From AC-32 sp963772975 (GTDB lineage: Bacteria; Actinomycetota; Thermoleophilia; Gaiellales; Gaiellaceae): a stretch of DNA of 64,000 nucleotides. Location of the stretch: the NCBI GenBank assembly GCA_963772975.1, contig CAVYZH010000010.1, forward strand, positions 1 to 64,000, read 5' to 3'. A model generated the notes under the pieces. That model worked only from the letters and a program-made list of their open reading frames with translations. It was not told the DNA's origin and ran no database searches. Below, one piece after another: positions 26,793-34,822 of this stretch (its first letter is position 1; the number at the start of each line of letters is the position of its first letter). A program made the position numbers and the translations under genes.

Positions 26793-28039
26793 TCGAGGCT
26801 CCAGAGCAGCTCGGCCAGCTCCTCGACGCGGGTCGTTCGCGAAAGCTGCTTGCGCTGCTCGTCGGTCAGGTAGCCGTTCGCCAGCTGCCCGGCCTTCCAC
26901 CGCGCGTGCAGGCCGACGAGCGCCTCGCGCAGGCCGTCCTCGTCCTCGGGCGCGACGACGACGCCCGCGCCGGTCTCGCGTACGAGTTGCGCCGCCACGC
27001 CGTCGGTCGGCACCGCCGCGAGGATCGGCCGCTCGGCAGCGAGGTACTCGAAGATCTTCCCGCTCGGGACGACCTTCCCCCGGCCGCCGGCGTCGGGCAG
27101 CAAGAGCAGGTTCGCCTCCGAGTCGCGCTGCAGCTCGAGCGCGCGCCGGTGCGGCAGGTAGTCGAGCAGCTCGAGCCGATCGCCGAGGTCGAGCTCCTGC
27201 ACCCACTCGCGGTCGACCGAGCGGAAGTCGCCCACGAAGCGCGCGACCACGTCTTCCAGCCCGGAGGAAGCGAGCGCGGATAGAAACGCGCGTGGGTTGC
27301 GCTTGCCGAAAAAGCTGCCCGTGTGCGTGATCCGGAAGCGGTCGGCCGGGTGATACTCGAGCCCGACGAAGTCGTCGAAGTCGCTCCCGTTCGGGATCAC
27401 GCGCACCGGGCCGGCCGGGTCGTAGGCGCGGATCTCCTCCGCGATCGCGTCCGAGACAGCGACGATCCCGTCGGCTCTGTTTGCGACCAGGCGCACTACG
27501 CGCTCGAGCGCCTTCTCCCTGGCCTGCACGGTCTTGCGCTCGAAGCGGCGGTCGGCGTTCTGGACGAGCGAGTCGCGCTGGTCGGCGACCCACGGCACGC
27601 CGGTCAGCCGCTTGACGGCTGCGCCGATCAGGTTCATGGAGAGCGGCGGGCTCGTCGTGATCACGGCGTCGATGCCTTCGCTTCTGACGATGCGCACGGC
27701 GGCGGGGATCGCGGTCGGCGCCCAGGTGACGCTCGCGTCCGGCAGCAGCAGGCCTCGTCCCAGCACCCGCGCCTTGGCCAGCGCGAGGTCGAAGCCCTCC
27801 AGCGTGCGCAGCTCCTCGGAGGGCAGCCGCGCCTTCGGCCCGAGGTAGCGCGCCCGGTGGACGAACGCCTGCGTCGGCGGCCGCAGCTCGTCGTCCCGGT
27901 GCAGCCACTTCGGGTCGTCCGGCGCGAGCACGTGCGTCTCGATCCCGAGCGCGGGCAGGTGCGTCGCCAGCTTCAGCGGGCGCTGGACGCCGCCCCCGCC
28001 GGCGGGCGGGAAGTACATGGTGATGAGCAGGACTTTCAT
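26789..28039 (-). CDS. Family 4 glycosyltransferase (WbuB/Fuc4NAc-like)
   Basis: 416 residues. VLLITMYFPPAGGGGVQRPLKLATHLPALG is the typical N-terminus of this subgroup. Then come VITTSPPLSMNLIGAAVKRLTGVPWVADQRD, AVSDAIAEEIRAY and VRVIPNGSDFDDF, and the C-terminal donor domain with RITHTGSFFGKRNPRAFL, PSGKIFEYLAAERPILAAVP. ATG 28039 overlaps the stop of the large membrane protein gene. A cytosolic glycosyltransferase extending the lipid-linked glycan; specificity unknown. Confidence 0.88.
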   Translation of the reverse strand: MKVLLITMYFPPAGGGGVQRPLKLATHLPALGIETHVLAPDDPKWLHRDDELRPPTQAFVHRARYLGPKARLPSEELRTLEGFDLALAKARVLGRGLLLPDASVTWAPTAIPAAVRIVRSEGIDAVITTSPPLSMNLIGAAVKRLTGVPWVADQRDSLVQNADRRFERKTVQAREKALERVVRLVANRADGIVAVSDAIAEEIRAYDPAGPVRVIPNGSDFDDFVGLEYHPADRFRITHTGSFFGKRNPRAFLSALASSGLEDVVARFVGDFRSVDREWVQELDLGDRLELLDYLPHRRALELQRDSEANLLLLPDAGGRGKVVPSGKIFEYLAAERPILAAVPTDGVAAQLVRETGAGVVVAPEDEDGLREALVGLHARWKAGQLANGYLTDEQRKQLSRTTRVEELAELLWSLE

Positions 28040-30045
28040 CTGATCGCCGGGATCCGGTAGAGAACGTACCGCGACCCCGAGTACGCACGCGGCAGGCGGA
28101 ACGAGACCCGGCCGACGCGGGCACGGTCGACCAGCAGCCAGTGCGCGCCGTAGCGTCGCGCGAGCGACACCGGCCCCTCATCGCGGAAGAAGCGCAGAGC
28201 GTCCTTGCGGCGCGCCGTCGGGCGGTTGGCGCGCGTGTCGGCGACGTGCGTCGTGGGAGCGGCGTTGATGTAGACCGGTGCGAAGGCCGCGAGCTCGTAG
28301 GCGGTCAGCGGGTCGGAGAAGACCACGTCGCCGCGCGGCACGTGGCGGCGGACGGCGGAGACCAGCTTCTCCGGCAGCCCGAGCCGGGCGCTCGAGGGTC
28401 GTGTCCAGTGCGAGTAGCCGTGGACCGCCACCGGCAGCAGAAAGAGCGCGACCGCCGACGCGGCCACGAGTGGCATCCCCTCGACCTGCGGGATCCGGCG
28501 GCCGAAGATCGCCGCGACGATCAGCGCGGCCACCGTCGCGCCGAAGCTGACCCAGGTCAGCCAGCCCGGCGAGCCGTCCACCAGCCGGTAGGGCACGCCG
28601 AAATCGCCCGGATAGGCCAGTTGCAGGCCGATTCCCGCCGCCAGCGCGACCGGCAGCACCCACAGGCGCAGGAAGCCTGCGAGCACCAGCATCCCGCCCA
28701 CGATCACGAACGGCCTCGGCGAGAAGCCGATGATCCGGCGCGCCTGCGAGAGCGAGATCGCGTCGGCGAAATGCGGGAAGACGAACGGCAGCAGCGTGAC
28801 CGCGAAGGTCGCCAGCATCGAGCCGAGCACGAATGCCGCCCACATCCGCCGGTAGGCGAAGACGGCGAGCGGCAGGAGCACGAGCGAGGCGACGGCGATC
28901 GAGCCCGCGCGGCCGTAGAGCTCGGGGGCGAGCCGGTAGCTGTGGCGGCTGAAGACGTCCAGCTCGTTCCCGTAGGCGGCCAGGGCGCGGTTCAACTCGA
29001 CGCGCGACGGGCTGTGAGAGGCGGTCTCGCGGACGATCGGCAGGAGCCACAGCACGACGAGGCCTGCCGGGACGACGATCGCGGCCAGCGCGGTGCCGAT
29101 GTGCTTCACGTCGTGCCGCCGGTCGAGCAGCGCCCGCACGGCCAGGAAGCCGGTCAGGCCGATCGCGACGAGCACCGAGTAGCTCGGGTGGACGAGCGTC
29201 ATCGCCAGGGAGGCGGCCGCAACCGACGCGAGTCGCGCGCCCGACGGCTCGCGGACGTACAGGAAGACAAGCGCGAACAGCGCTGGCAGGATCAGCGTTC
29301 GCGAGGCGGTCGCCGGCAAGGCCATCGACTCGTACGCCCCGCCGTGGCCGGACGCAAGGCCGAGCAGCGAGAACTCGGTGAGCGTGGTCGCGACGCCGGC
29401 CCAGCGTGAGGCGAACAGGGCGGTGCCTGCCTCGTAGACGAGCACGAACGAGAGCGGCAGGAGCACGGTCGGCAGGTGCAGGAAGGCCGACGGCGCGCCG
29501 ACGCCGGCGAGCTTCGCGATCACGGCCACGGCCGCGTGCCAGAGCGGGAAGGCGTACCCCGGATGCAGGCCGCCGTCCTTGAACTCGTCCACCGAGCGCA
29601 GCGAGAGGTCGTGCAGGGCGAGCAGCTTCTGCACGCGCGCGAGGTGGAAGAAGGCGTCGCCGTCGTAGCCCGAGATCCACCAGAGCGTGATCCCGGCCAC
29701 GAGGCCGACCACGATCACCCAGAACGTCCAGAGGGAGCTGCCGCCCTTTTGCCGCGCCGCGAACGGCGCGGCCGCGAGCGCGGCGACCAGCAACAGCACC
29801 AGCGTGAGCCAGAGCGACCCGTGCACGGCGAACATCACCGCCGTGGCGCCGAAGAGGATCGCCATCGTCCAGGCCAGCGCCCCGGAGAACCCGCGCACGC
29901 CGAGGGCCCGGCTGAGGAACGCGCCAGGGATCAGAAAGACGAGCGTGGCAGCGCCGAGCCGGAGGCCGAGGCCGAAGCCGCTGGCGGGCAGCAGCCGGGA
30001 GAGCGCCAGCACCACCGGCGCGAGCAACCAGGCGCGCAGCTTCAC
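28036..30045 (-). CDS. Large polytopic membrane protein, GT-C-like glycosyltransferase candidate
   Basis: 669 residues with some fourteen hydrophobic segments, beginning RAWLLAPVVLALSRLLPASGFGLGLRLGA. The first loop holds WWISGYDGDAFFHLARVQKLLALHDLSLRSVDEFKDGG, with acidic residues where GT-C enzymes bind lipid-phosphate sugars. A soluble C-terminal domain (GDVVFSDPLTAYELAAFAPVYINAAPTTHVAD, ending RRYGAHWLLVDRARVG) resembles those of mycobacterial-type arabinofuranosyl or mannosyl transferases. GTG start overlaps the ATP-grasp stop. Function is by topology and context; a purely structural membrane protein is possible. Confidence 0.65.
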   Translation of the reverse strand: MKLRAWLLAPVVLALSRLLPASGFGLGLRLGAATLVFLIPGAFLSRALGVRGFSGALAWTMAILFGATAVMFAVHGSLWLTLVLLLVAALAAAPFAARQKGGSSLWTFWVIVVGLVAGITLWWISGYDGDAFFHLARVQKLLALHDLSLRSVDEFKDGGLHPGYAFPLWHAAVAVIAKLAGVGAPSAFLHLPTVLLPLSFVLVYEAGTALFASRWAGVATTLTEFSLLGLASGHGGAYESMALPATASRTLILPALFALVFLYVREPSGARLASVAAASLAMTLVHPSYSVLVAIGLTGFLAVRALLDRRHDVKHIGTALAAIVVPAGLVVLWLLPIVRETASHSPSRVELNRALAAYGNELDVFSRHSYRLAPELYGRAGSIAVASLVLLPLAVFAYRRMWAAFVLGSMLATFAVTLLPFVFPHFADAISLSQARRIIGFSPRPFVIVGGMLVLAGFLRLWVLPVALAAGIGLQLAYPGDFGVPYRLVDGSPGWLTWVSFGATVAALIVAAIFGRRIPQVEGMPLVAASAVALFLLPVAVHGYSHWTRPSSARLGLPEKLVSAVRRHVPRGDVVFSDPLTAYELAAFAPVYINAAPTTHVADTRANRPTARRKDALRFFRDEGPVSLARRYGAHWLLVDRARVGRVSFRLPRAYSGSRYVLYRIPAIR

Positions 30046-31127
30046 CGGCGAAGGAGGCGCGCGACCTGGACGAGCGCGGGCTTGAGGTCGTCGCGCGCAA
30101 AGACGGCGTCGACGTAGGGCGGCCGCTGCGGCGCCGGTGACTCGCCTGGCAGGAGTGTGATCGCCCAGCGTTTGTGCGCGCCGTTGGCCGAGACCGGCTC
30201 GACCTGCTCGCCGGTCAGGTCGCGGTAGGCGATCAGCGGCAGGTCGACCCCGCAGGCCGCCGCCAGGCCGTGCCACTGGAAGAGCCGTGGGTTCACCTCC
30301 ATCAGCCTGAAGGCGCCGTCACGCGGGTCACGCTTGAACTCGACCTGCGAGAGCCCGTGGAAGGAGAGCGCGCGCAGCAGGTTCAGGCCCTGGTCGACGA
30401 CCTCGTCCAGCCAGAGCGCCTCGCCGACGCGGCAGGTACCGACGCCCGGCGGCGTCTGGCGCAGCTTGCGGCCGCTGAAGAGCCCCAGCGCCTCGCCGTC
30501 CTCGCGCAGGTACGAGCCGAGCGTGTAGAGCTCGTCGTCCCCGCCGGGGATCACCTCCTGCACCATCGGCTCGTACGGCTCCGCCTGCGCGTAGGCCTCC
30601 TCGACCTCGGCTCCCGTCTCGCAGCGGAAGGCCTGGCGCTTGAACCGCCGCTTGAAGCCCTCGGTCGACGACGGCTTGACGAGCACCGGGAAGCCGAGCT
30701 CCTCTGCGGCCGTGCGCGCCTCTGGGGCCGACCCCGGATAGGCCGTTTGCGGGAGCGGGATCCCCGCCGCTTCGGCCGCCTCGAGCTGGCCGCGCTTGGT
30801 CTGGATCCGCGAGAGCACTTCCCAGCGCGGGAACGGGTAGAGGAACTTCCCGTCCAGCCTGTCGGCCGCCCTCGCGATCGCGTTCAGCGGCTCGTCGTGG
30901 GTGGCGAAGATCGGCGCTGCCTCGACCTCGAGCCCGGCCAGGAAGTCGACGAATGCCTCTTCGTCCTGCGGGTCGGGCGTCAGCAACGGCTCCGCGTAGC
31001 GCGAGCGGAAGCCGAGCGCGCTCGGGCGATGGTCAAGCGCGAGCACGCGGATCCCGGCGCGCCCGAGCGAGCGCACGGCGGCGAGGCCGTTCACCCAGCC
31101 GACGTCGACCACCACGGCGGGGGTCAC
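30042..31127 (-). CDS. ATP-grasp enzyme
   Basis: 361 residues: N-terminal pre-ATP-grasp domain (VVVDVGWVNGLAAVRSLGRAGIRVLALDHRPSALGFRSRY), then RIQTKRGQLEAAEAAGIPLPQT, ATP-binding FPVLVKPSSTEGFKRRFKRQAF, and the metal-binding HGLSQVEFKRDPRDGAFRLMEVNPRLFQWHGL. A ligase of carboxylate and amine is expected. GTG 31127 overlaps a 13-codon leader frame (GTGA) that begins in the two-hairpin element upstream, with GAGG eight bases before the start. Pairing of this gene with glycosyltransferases repeats at 23325 and 39717. Confidence 0.78.
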   Translation of the reverse strand: MTPAVVVDVGWVNGLAAVRSLGRAGIRVLALDHRPSALGFRSRYAEPLLTPDPQDEEAFVDFLAGLEVEAAPIFATHDEPLNAIARAADRLDGKFLYPFPRWEVLSRIQTKRGQLEAAEAAGIPLPQTAYPGSAPEARTAAEELGFPVLVKPSSTEGFKRRFKRQAFRCETGAEVEEAYAQAEPYEPMVQEVIPGGDDELYTLGSYLREDGEALGLFSGRKLRQTPPGVGTCRVGEALWLDEVVDQGLNLLRALSFHGLSQVEFKRDPRDGAFRLMEVNPRLFQWHGLAAACGVDLPLIAYRDLTGEQVEPVSANGAHKRWAITLLPGESPAPQRPPYVDAVFARDDLKPALVQVARLLRR

Positions 31128-31165
31128 AGCGCATCCTCGCTACCGTCAACGTGTCGACCGGTCAT
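31124..31165 (-). CDS. Micro-ORF MTGRHVDGSEDAL, coupled to the ATP-grasp gene
   Basis: ATG 31165 lies seven bases after hairpin 2 of the conserved element. The 13-codon frame ends with TGA overlapping the GTG of the ATP-grasp gene. Its first six codons (MTGRHV) are the same as the first six of the gene starting at 44852, which lies after the second element copy. It may be a leader peptide for translational coupling, or a by-product of the element. No strong ribosome-binding site precedes it. Confidence 0.4.
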   Translation of the reverse strand: MTGRHVDGSEDAL

Positions 31166-31227
31166 TGCAGACGGCCGCCCGGGCAAGACCCGGACGGCCT
31201 GGAATCGCCGTCGCAAGCGCCGGCTCA
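31149..31227 (-). ncRNA. Two-hairpin intergenic element, copy A
   Basis: From the TGA stop of the glycosyltransferase (31227-31225): hairpin 1 at 31224-31207 with a CTTG tetraloop (GCCGGCG/CGACGGC, one mismatch), linker GATTCCA, hairpin 2 at 31199-31173 (11 pairs, 5-base loop TCTTG), seven bases, then ATGACCGGTCGACACGT. Copy B at 44836-44916 has the same layout, loop sizes and 7-base spacing. Four base pairs differ by double compensatory changes, and the last 18 bases are identical. I know of no named RNA family with this layout. Confidence 0.75.
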
Positions 31228-32103
31228 TCCGGCCAGCAGCTCCTCGACCGACGAGCCGGCCAACCAGCGCGCGGTGTCCGCGTAGGTGCGGCCGCGCTGC
31301 CCGGGGAAGGCCCAGCCGCGCAGCCGCAGCGAGACGAGCAGCAGGCGCCGCGCACGCTCGGCCTCACGCCGACCGCGGTGCTTGTCCAGGAAACGGATAT
31401 GGCCGCGCACCTGCTCGCGGAACATCGGGCTCCAGCCCTTCTTCGTCGTCGCCCCGCCCACGTGCACGAACTCCGCGTCAGGCGTGAAGAGCACCTTCCA
31501 GCCCGCCTTCCGGAAGCGGTAGAGCCAGTCCGTCTCCTCGCTGAACATGAAGAAGTCCTCGTCGAAGAGGCCAACCGTATCCGCGGCCTCACGCCGGACG
31601 AGCAGGACCGAGCCCATCAGGAACTCCGCCTCGTAGGGCTCGTCGTGCGCGAAGCCGTCGCCGTAGAAGGCGTTGAAGGCCCGCGAGCGCGGCGCGAGCT
31701 TGCGCAGGAAGAGGTACTCGGTCGCGAGCCGCCAGAGCGTCGGGAAGCCGCGCACCGAGCGCTGCAGCGAGCCGTCGGGGTAGCGCAGCCTCGGGCCGAC
31801 GACCGCGGCCTCGGGGTGCGCCTCGCCGAAGGCCACGAGCCGCCCGAGCGCGCCTTCCGTCGCCCAGGCATCGGAGTTCAGGAGCAGGAACCAGACGCCC
31901 GCGGCGAGCCGCATCCCGGCGTTCGAGCCCCCGCCGAGGCCCTTGTTCTCCTGCTCGATCACCCGCGCGTCGGGGAAGCGCTCGCGCACCAGCTCGAGCG
32001 TGCCGTCGGTCGAGCCGTGGTCGACGACGATCGTCTCGTGGCCGCGCACGCTCTCGAGCGCCTGCTCCACCCAGGGCAGAGCGTTGAACGTGACAACGAC
32101 CAC
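31225..32103 (-). CDS. Family 2 glycosyltransferase (rhamnosyltransferase WbbL-like)
   Basis: 292 residues: VVVVTFNALPWVEQALES, VDHGSTDGTLELV, GGGSNAGMRLAAG, LLLNSDAWATEGAL (acidic motif), VGPRLRYPDGSLQRSVRGFPT, and DTVGLFDEDFFMFSEETDWLYRFRKAGWKV. These are typical of dTDP-rhamnosyl- or galactofuranosyltransferases in surface glycans. The usual N-terminus is M-K-V-S-VVVVTFN; here the codon before AAG-GTT-TCT is GCT, so the first usable start is GTG 32103, three codons late. The sequence just upstream belongs to an intergenic palindrome-bearing stretch that may have displaced the original start. Confidence 0.87.
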   Translation of the reverse strand: MVVVTFNALPWVEQALESVRGHETIVVDHGSTDGTLELVRERFPDARVIEQENKGLGGGSNAGMRLAAGVWFLLLNSDAWATEGALGRLVAFGEAHPEAAVVGPRLRYPDGSLQRSVRGFPTLWRLATEYLFLRKLAPRSRAFNAFYGDGFAHDEPYEAEFLMGSVLLVRREAADTVGLFDEDFFMFSEETDWLYRFRKAGWKVLFTPDAEFVHVGGATTKKGWSPMFREQVRGHIRFLDKHRGRREAERARRLLLVSLRLRGWAFPGQRGRTYADTARWLAGSSVEELLAG

Positions 32104-32163
32104 AGAAACCTTAGCGTCAACGATTGCGGGGCCTCCCGAGCGAAGCGATGGGACAAGCCAGCT

Positions 32164-32189
32164 CCGCGGAAAGTGCGCACTTTTCGCGG
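32164..32189. repeat. 26-bp palindrome after the flippase-like gene stop
   Basis: CCGCGGAAAGTGC with GCACTTTTCGCGG, one G-T position otherwise perfect, starting three bases beyond the TGA at 32193-32195. It is followed by about 60 bp (32104-32163) that contain a second CCC/GGG-flanked motif (CGCTTCGCT) and then the start of the next glycosyltransferase. A terminator role is possible but there is no U-tract on minus. This is the third case in the run where the intergenic space opens with a hairpin right after a stop. Confidence 0.55.
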
Positions 32190-32192
32190 TAA

Positions 32193-33167
32193 TCAGCCAT
32201 TTTCCGGCGTCGCGCGCGTGAAGCCCCGCAAGCTCTGGTACGCGAGCAGCACCGCGCCGGGCGCCGACAGGCAGAGCGTCACCACGAAGAACAGGAAGCC
32301 GGTCGCGAAGGCCTGGTCCGCGTTCACGCCGAGCTTGCCGAGGAAGCTGACGAAGAACGACTCGCGCACCGCGATCCCGTTGACCGAGATCGGCAGGAGC
32401 AGAACGAGGAAGAGCAGCGGCCCCATCACGTAATAGGGCCTCGGCGAGAGGTCGACGCCGACCGCCCGGCCGGCGAGCCAGATCGCCAGCACGCGGATCG
32501 TCTGGACCACGAGCGTGAGCGTGAAGACACCGAAAAGCAGGCCGGGATGGTCACGGTAGGCGTGGATGCCCTCGTAGGCGGCGCGGATCGGCCGCTCGAC
32601 CCGGATCAGGCGCAGGAACGGCACCGTCTTCGCCAGCAGCGGCCGGGCGCGCCGCGAGAAGAGCGCGACGGCGAGCACGATCGTCCCGAGCACGAAGAAC
32701 CCCTCGATCCAGAGGTAGGCGCCCACGTCGTAGTGGCCGAGCGCGAGGGCGAAGCCGACGGCCGCGAGCGCGAGCGTGGCCGCACCGCCGAGCGCGCGCT
32801 CGAGCAGCACCGAACCGGCGACCGGGCCGCCCTGGCCGGGGTGCCGGCGGGCGGTCTCGTAGATCCTCACCGCGTCTCCGCCGACCGCGGTCGGCAGCAG
32901 CTGGCCCGCCGTGTAGGCGACGAAGTACGCGCGCGTCAGCCAGGAGAGCCGCTCGTGGATCCCGCGCACGTCGAGCAGCCGCTGCCACCGCCAGGCCATC
33001 GGCCAGACCGTCCCGATCATGATCGCCACCGCGCCCAGGAAGTAGCCGAGGTTCGCGTGCGCCAGGATGTGCAGCGTCCGCGAGAGGTCGATCTTCCAGA
33101 TCAGGTAGGCGGTGCAGAGACCGGTGACGGCGAGCGTCCCTGCGAGCCGGAGGTACCGGTTTTTCAT
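32193..33167 (-). CDS. Lysylphosphatidylglycerol synthase TM-region/UPF0104-like membrane protein
   Basis: 324 residues with eight or so membrane segments and the flippase-like AglD/UPF0104 layout: LRLAGTLAVTGLCTAYLIWKIDLSRTL, then AYFVAYTAGQLLPTAVGGDAVRIYETARR (a conserved G-DAVR motif), SVLLERALGGAATLALAAV and a late LLFLVLLLPISVNGIAVRESFF. Members sit next to glycosyltransferases and are thought to move or bind lipid-linked intermediates. ATG 33167 is 5 bp after the preceding stop. Confidence 0.8.
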   Translation of the reverse strand: MKNRYLRLAGTLAVTGLCTAYLIWKIDLSRTLHILAHANLGYFLGAVAIMIGTVWPMAWRWQRLLDVRGIHERLSWLTRAYFVAYTAGQLLPTAVGGDAVRIYETARRHPGQGGPVAGSVLLERALGGAATLALAAVGFALALGHYDVGAYLWIEGFFVLGTIVLAVALFSRRARPLLAKTVPFLRLIRVERPIRAAYEGIHAYRDHPGLLFGVFTLTLVVQTIRVLAIWLAGRAVGVDLSPRPYYVMGPLLFLVLLLPISVNGIAVRESFFVSFLGKLGVNADQAFATGFLFFVVTLCLSAPGAVLLAYQSLRGFTRATPENG

Positions 33168-33172
33168 GCTAT

Positions 33173-33934
33173 TCAGGCAACTTGGGCATCGGCGGTGCCG
33201 AAGCGTACGTACTCGGCAGCGGCGCGCCGCCCGAGAGCCGCGTCGAGCGCGAGCGCGTGCACGTCGATCCCGAGCAGCAGCCGGCAGAGCTCGGCCTCGC
33301 GGTCGCTCACGTCCGTGCGCAGCTCGACGACGCGCGGACCGTCGAGCCCGAGCCGGAGGCGCGTCGAGGTGAGCCCGTGCTGCACGCCGAGCGCCTCGGC
33401 GGCGCGGGCCGCGAGCATCGCTGCCACGCCGCCGCCGAGCAGCGGCGTGAAGGCACCGTCGCTCGACCAGGCGGTGACGGTCACCTCCGCCCCGCCGGAC
33501 GCCTCCTCGGCCAGCCGCCGGCCCTTGCGGTCGAGCGGCCCGATCACGGCCGGGAAGCCCGGCTCGGTGTCGCCGTGGAGAATCGCCCAACGCGTCTGCG
33601 GAACGCGGGCCTCAGCGAGCCGCGCGCGCTGGCGCAGACGCGAAGTGACGAGCATGCCGGTCTCGGGCGAGATCGGGTGTGGGAGCCGGAAGCGGGCCGC
33701 CAGGCGCGCCGCAGCCGCGGTCGTTGCGCCGGCGCCCACGACGCCGTCCACGCGACCGCTGGCCGCGAGCCGCTCGAGCGCGACCTCGTCGTCCGGCTCG
33801 AGGATCGCGCGGCGGTGGGCGAGCCGGAACCCCGGAGCGCCCGGGTCGCGATCGACGGCGATCACGTGGCAGCCGCGCGCGCGGGCGGCCGCGAGCAGCC
33901 CGGTCTGCTGCGCGCCGAGCACGAGCAGCCTCAC
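33173..33934 (-). CDS. Short ATP-grasp-like protein (253 residues)
   Basis: Begins VRLLVLGAQQTGLLAAARARGCHVIAVDRDPGAPGFRLAHRRAILEPDDEVAL, a pre-ATP-grasp Rossmann-like domain as in PurK/PurT and carbamoyl-phosphate synthase relatives. TSRLRQRARLAEARVPQTRWAIL marks the start of the grasp domain. The central region is much shorter than in the other three ATP-grasp proteins here, and the usual E-N metal motif is not obvious (REAELCRLLLGIDVHALALD instead), so catalysis is doubtful. GTG 33934 heads the long minus-strand run, divergent from the IF-2B-like gene with 24 bp between. Confidence 0.6.
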   Translation of the reverse strand: MRLLVLGAQQTGLLAAARARGCHVIAVDRDPGAPGFRLAHRRAILEPDDEVALERLAASGRVDGVVGAGATTAAAARLAARFRLPHPISPETGMLVTSRLRQRARLAEARVPQTRWAILHGDTEPGFPAVIGPLDRKGRRLAEEASGGAEVTVTAWSSDGAFTPLLGGGVAAMLAARAAEALGVQHGLTSTRLRLGLDGPRVVELRTDVSDREAELCRLLLGIDVHALALDAALGRRAAAEYVRFGTADAQVA

Positions 33935-33946
33935 GAGAGCCGTCCG

Positions 33947-33952
33947 TACAAT
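33947..33952 (+). promoter_or_regulatory. Candidate -10 element (TACAAT) of a leaderless promoter
   Basis: TACAAT lies exactly six bases before the GTG at 33959, and no ribosome-binding site is present. That spacing places transcription start at or next to the start codon. No clear -35 is visible. Confidence 0.45.
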
Positions 33953-33958
33953 GGTCGC

Positions 33959-34822
33959 GTGACGTCGATCCTGGGGGAGCGGGTCGCAGAGTTGCGAGCC
34001 GACCACGAGCATGGCGCGAGCTGGATGGCGCGCCGGGCGGTCGAGGCCCTCGCCGAGACGGCGCTGGAGCCGGCGGCCTCGGGCGAGGAGCTCCTCACCC
34101 GTCTCGTCGTGGCCGGACGCGTGCTGGCGGACAGCCGGCCGGGAGTCGGCGCGATCGCCGGCGCGGTCGGGCGGCTGCTGGCAGCGACCTCCGCGAACGT
34201 CCAGCTCGAAGTCCCCGAGCTGCAGCGGCTGGTGGGCGAGGAGGCGAAGTCGCTCGTGAACGGACGGGAGCGGGCAGGCGCGTCGATCGCGATCCAGCTG
34301 CGGGAGCGCCTCGAGGACGCCGACGTGCTCACACACTCGGCTTCGGCAACGGTGCGCGAAGCCCTGCTTCGCACTCCGCCGGCCCACGTGATCTGCACGG
34401 CCTCCTCGCCACAGGACGAGGGCCGCGCCTTCGCCGAGGAGCTGCGCTCGAACGGCCTCGAGGTCGAGCTGGTCGAGGACGATGAGGCGCCCGCCCGGCT
34501 CGAGTGGGCCTCGCTGCTGCTGCTCGGCGCCGACACGGTCTTCCACGACGGCACGCTCTGCAACAAGACGGGCACGCGCGCCCTGGCCGAGGCGGCGGCG
34601 GGCGACAGCGTCCCGGTCGTCGTCGCCTGCGAAGTGATCAAGCTGGCCCCGATGGACGCGGGCGACGCGCCACCCCTCACCGCCGAGGAGTTCGAGCTCA
34701 CCCCACCCGCGCTTGTCGACTGCGTCGTGACCGAGGAGGGCACCGTCTCGCCCGACGAGATCGGCGCCCTCGTCGACCGGACGCCCTTCCTGCGCGAGGG
34801 CTACGCGCTACTCAGCCGCTAG
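33959..34822 (+). CDS. eIF-2B alpha/beta/delta-like (ribose-1,5-bisphosphate isomerase family) protein
   Basis: 287 residues. An N-terminal helical domain (ASWMARRAVEALAETAL) is followed by the Rossmann-like C-terminal domain shared by eIF2B subunits, MtnA and R15P isomerase: VICTASSPQDEGRAFAEELRSNGLEVELVEDDEA and then the diagnostic LLGADTVFHDGTLCNKTGTRALAEAA. Related enzymes isomerise phosphorylated aldoses to ketoses. The product here is unknown; no Rubisco or methylthioribose gene is near. It stands alone between the glycan run and the MFS gene, whose stop overlaps its end by 15 bp on the other strand. Confidence 0.75.
   Translation: MTSILGERVAELRADHEHGASWMARRAVEALAETALEPAASGEELLTRLVVAGRVLADSRPGVGAIAGAVGRLLAATSANVQLEVPELQRLVGEEAKSLVNGRERAGASIAIQLRERLEDADVLTHSASATVREALLRTPPAHVICTASSPQDEGRAFAEELRSNGLEVELVEDDEAPARLEWASLLLLGADTVFHDGTLCNKTGTRALAEAAAGDSVPVVVACEVIKLAPMDAGDAPPLTAEEFELTPPALVDCVVTEEGTVSPDEIGALVDRTPFLREGYALLSR

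Noticed and set aside
28036..30276. Longer start for the large membrane protein
   Set aside because: The extension reads antisense-like Arg-rich sequence inside the ATP-grasp gene; GTG 30045 gives the GTGA overlap seen throughout.
31149..31227. Interpreting the two-hairpin element as a simple terminator
   Set aside because: No U-tract follows either hairpin on minus, the 3' end is an identical 18-mer containing an ATG, and a second copy with compensatory changes exists.
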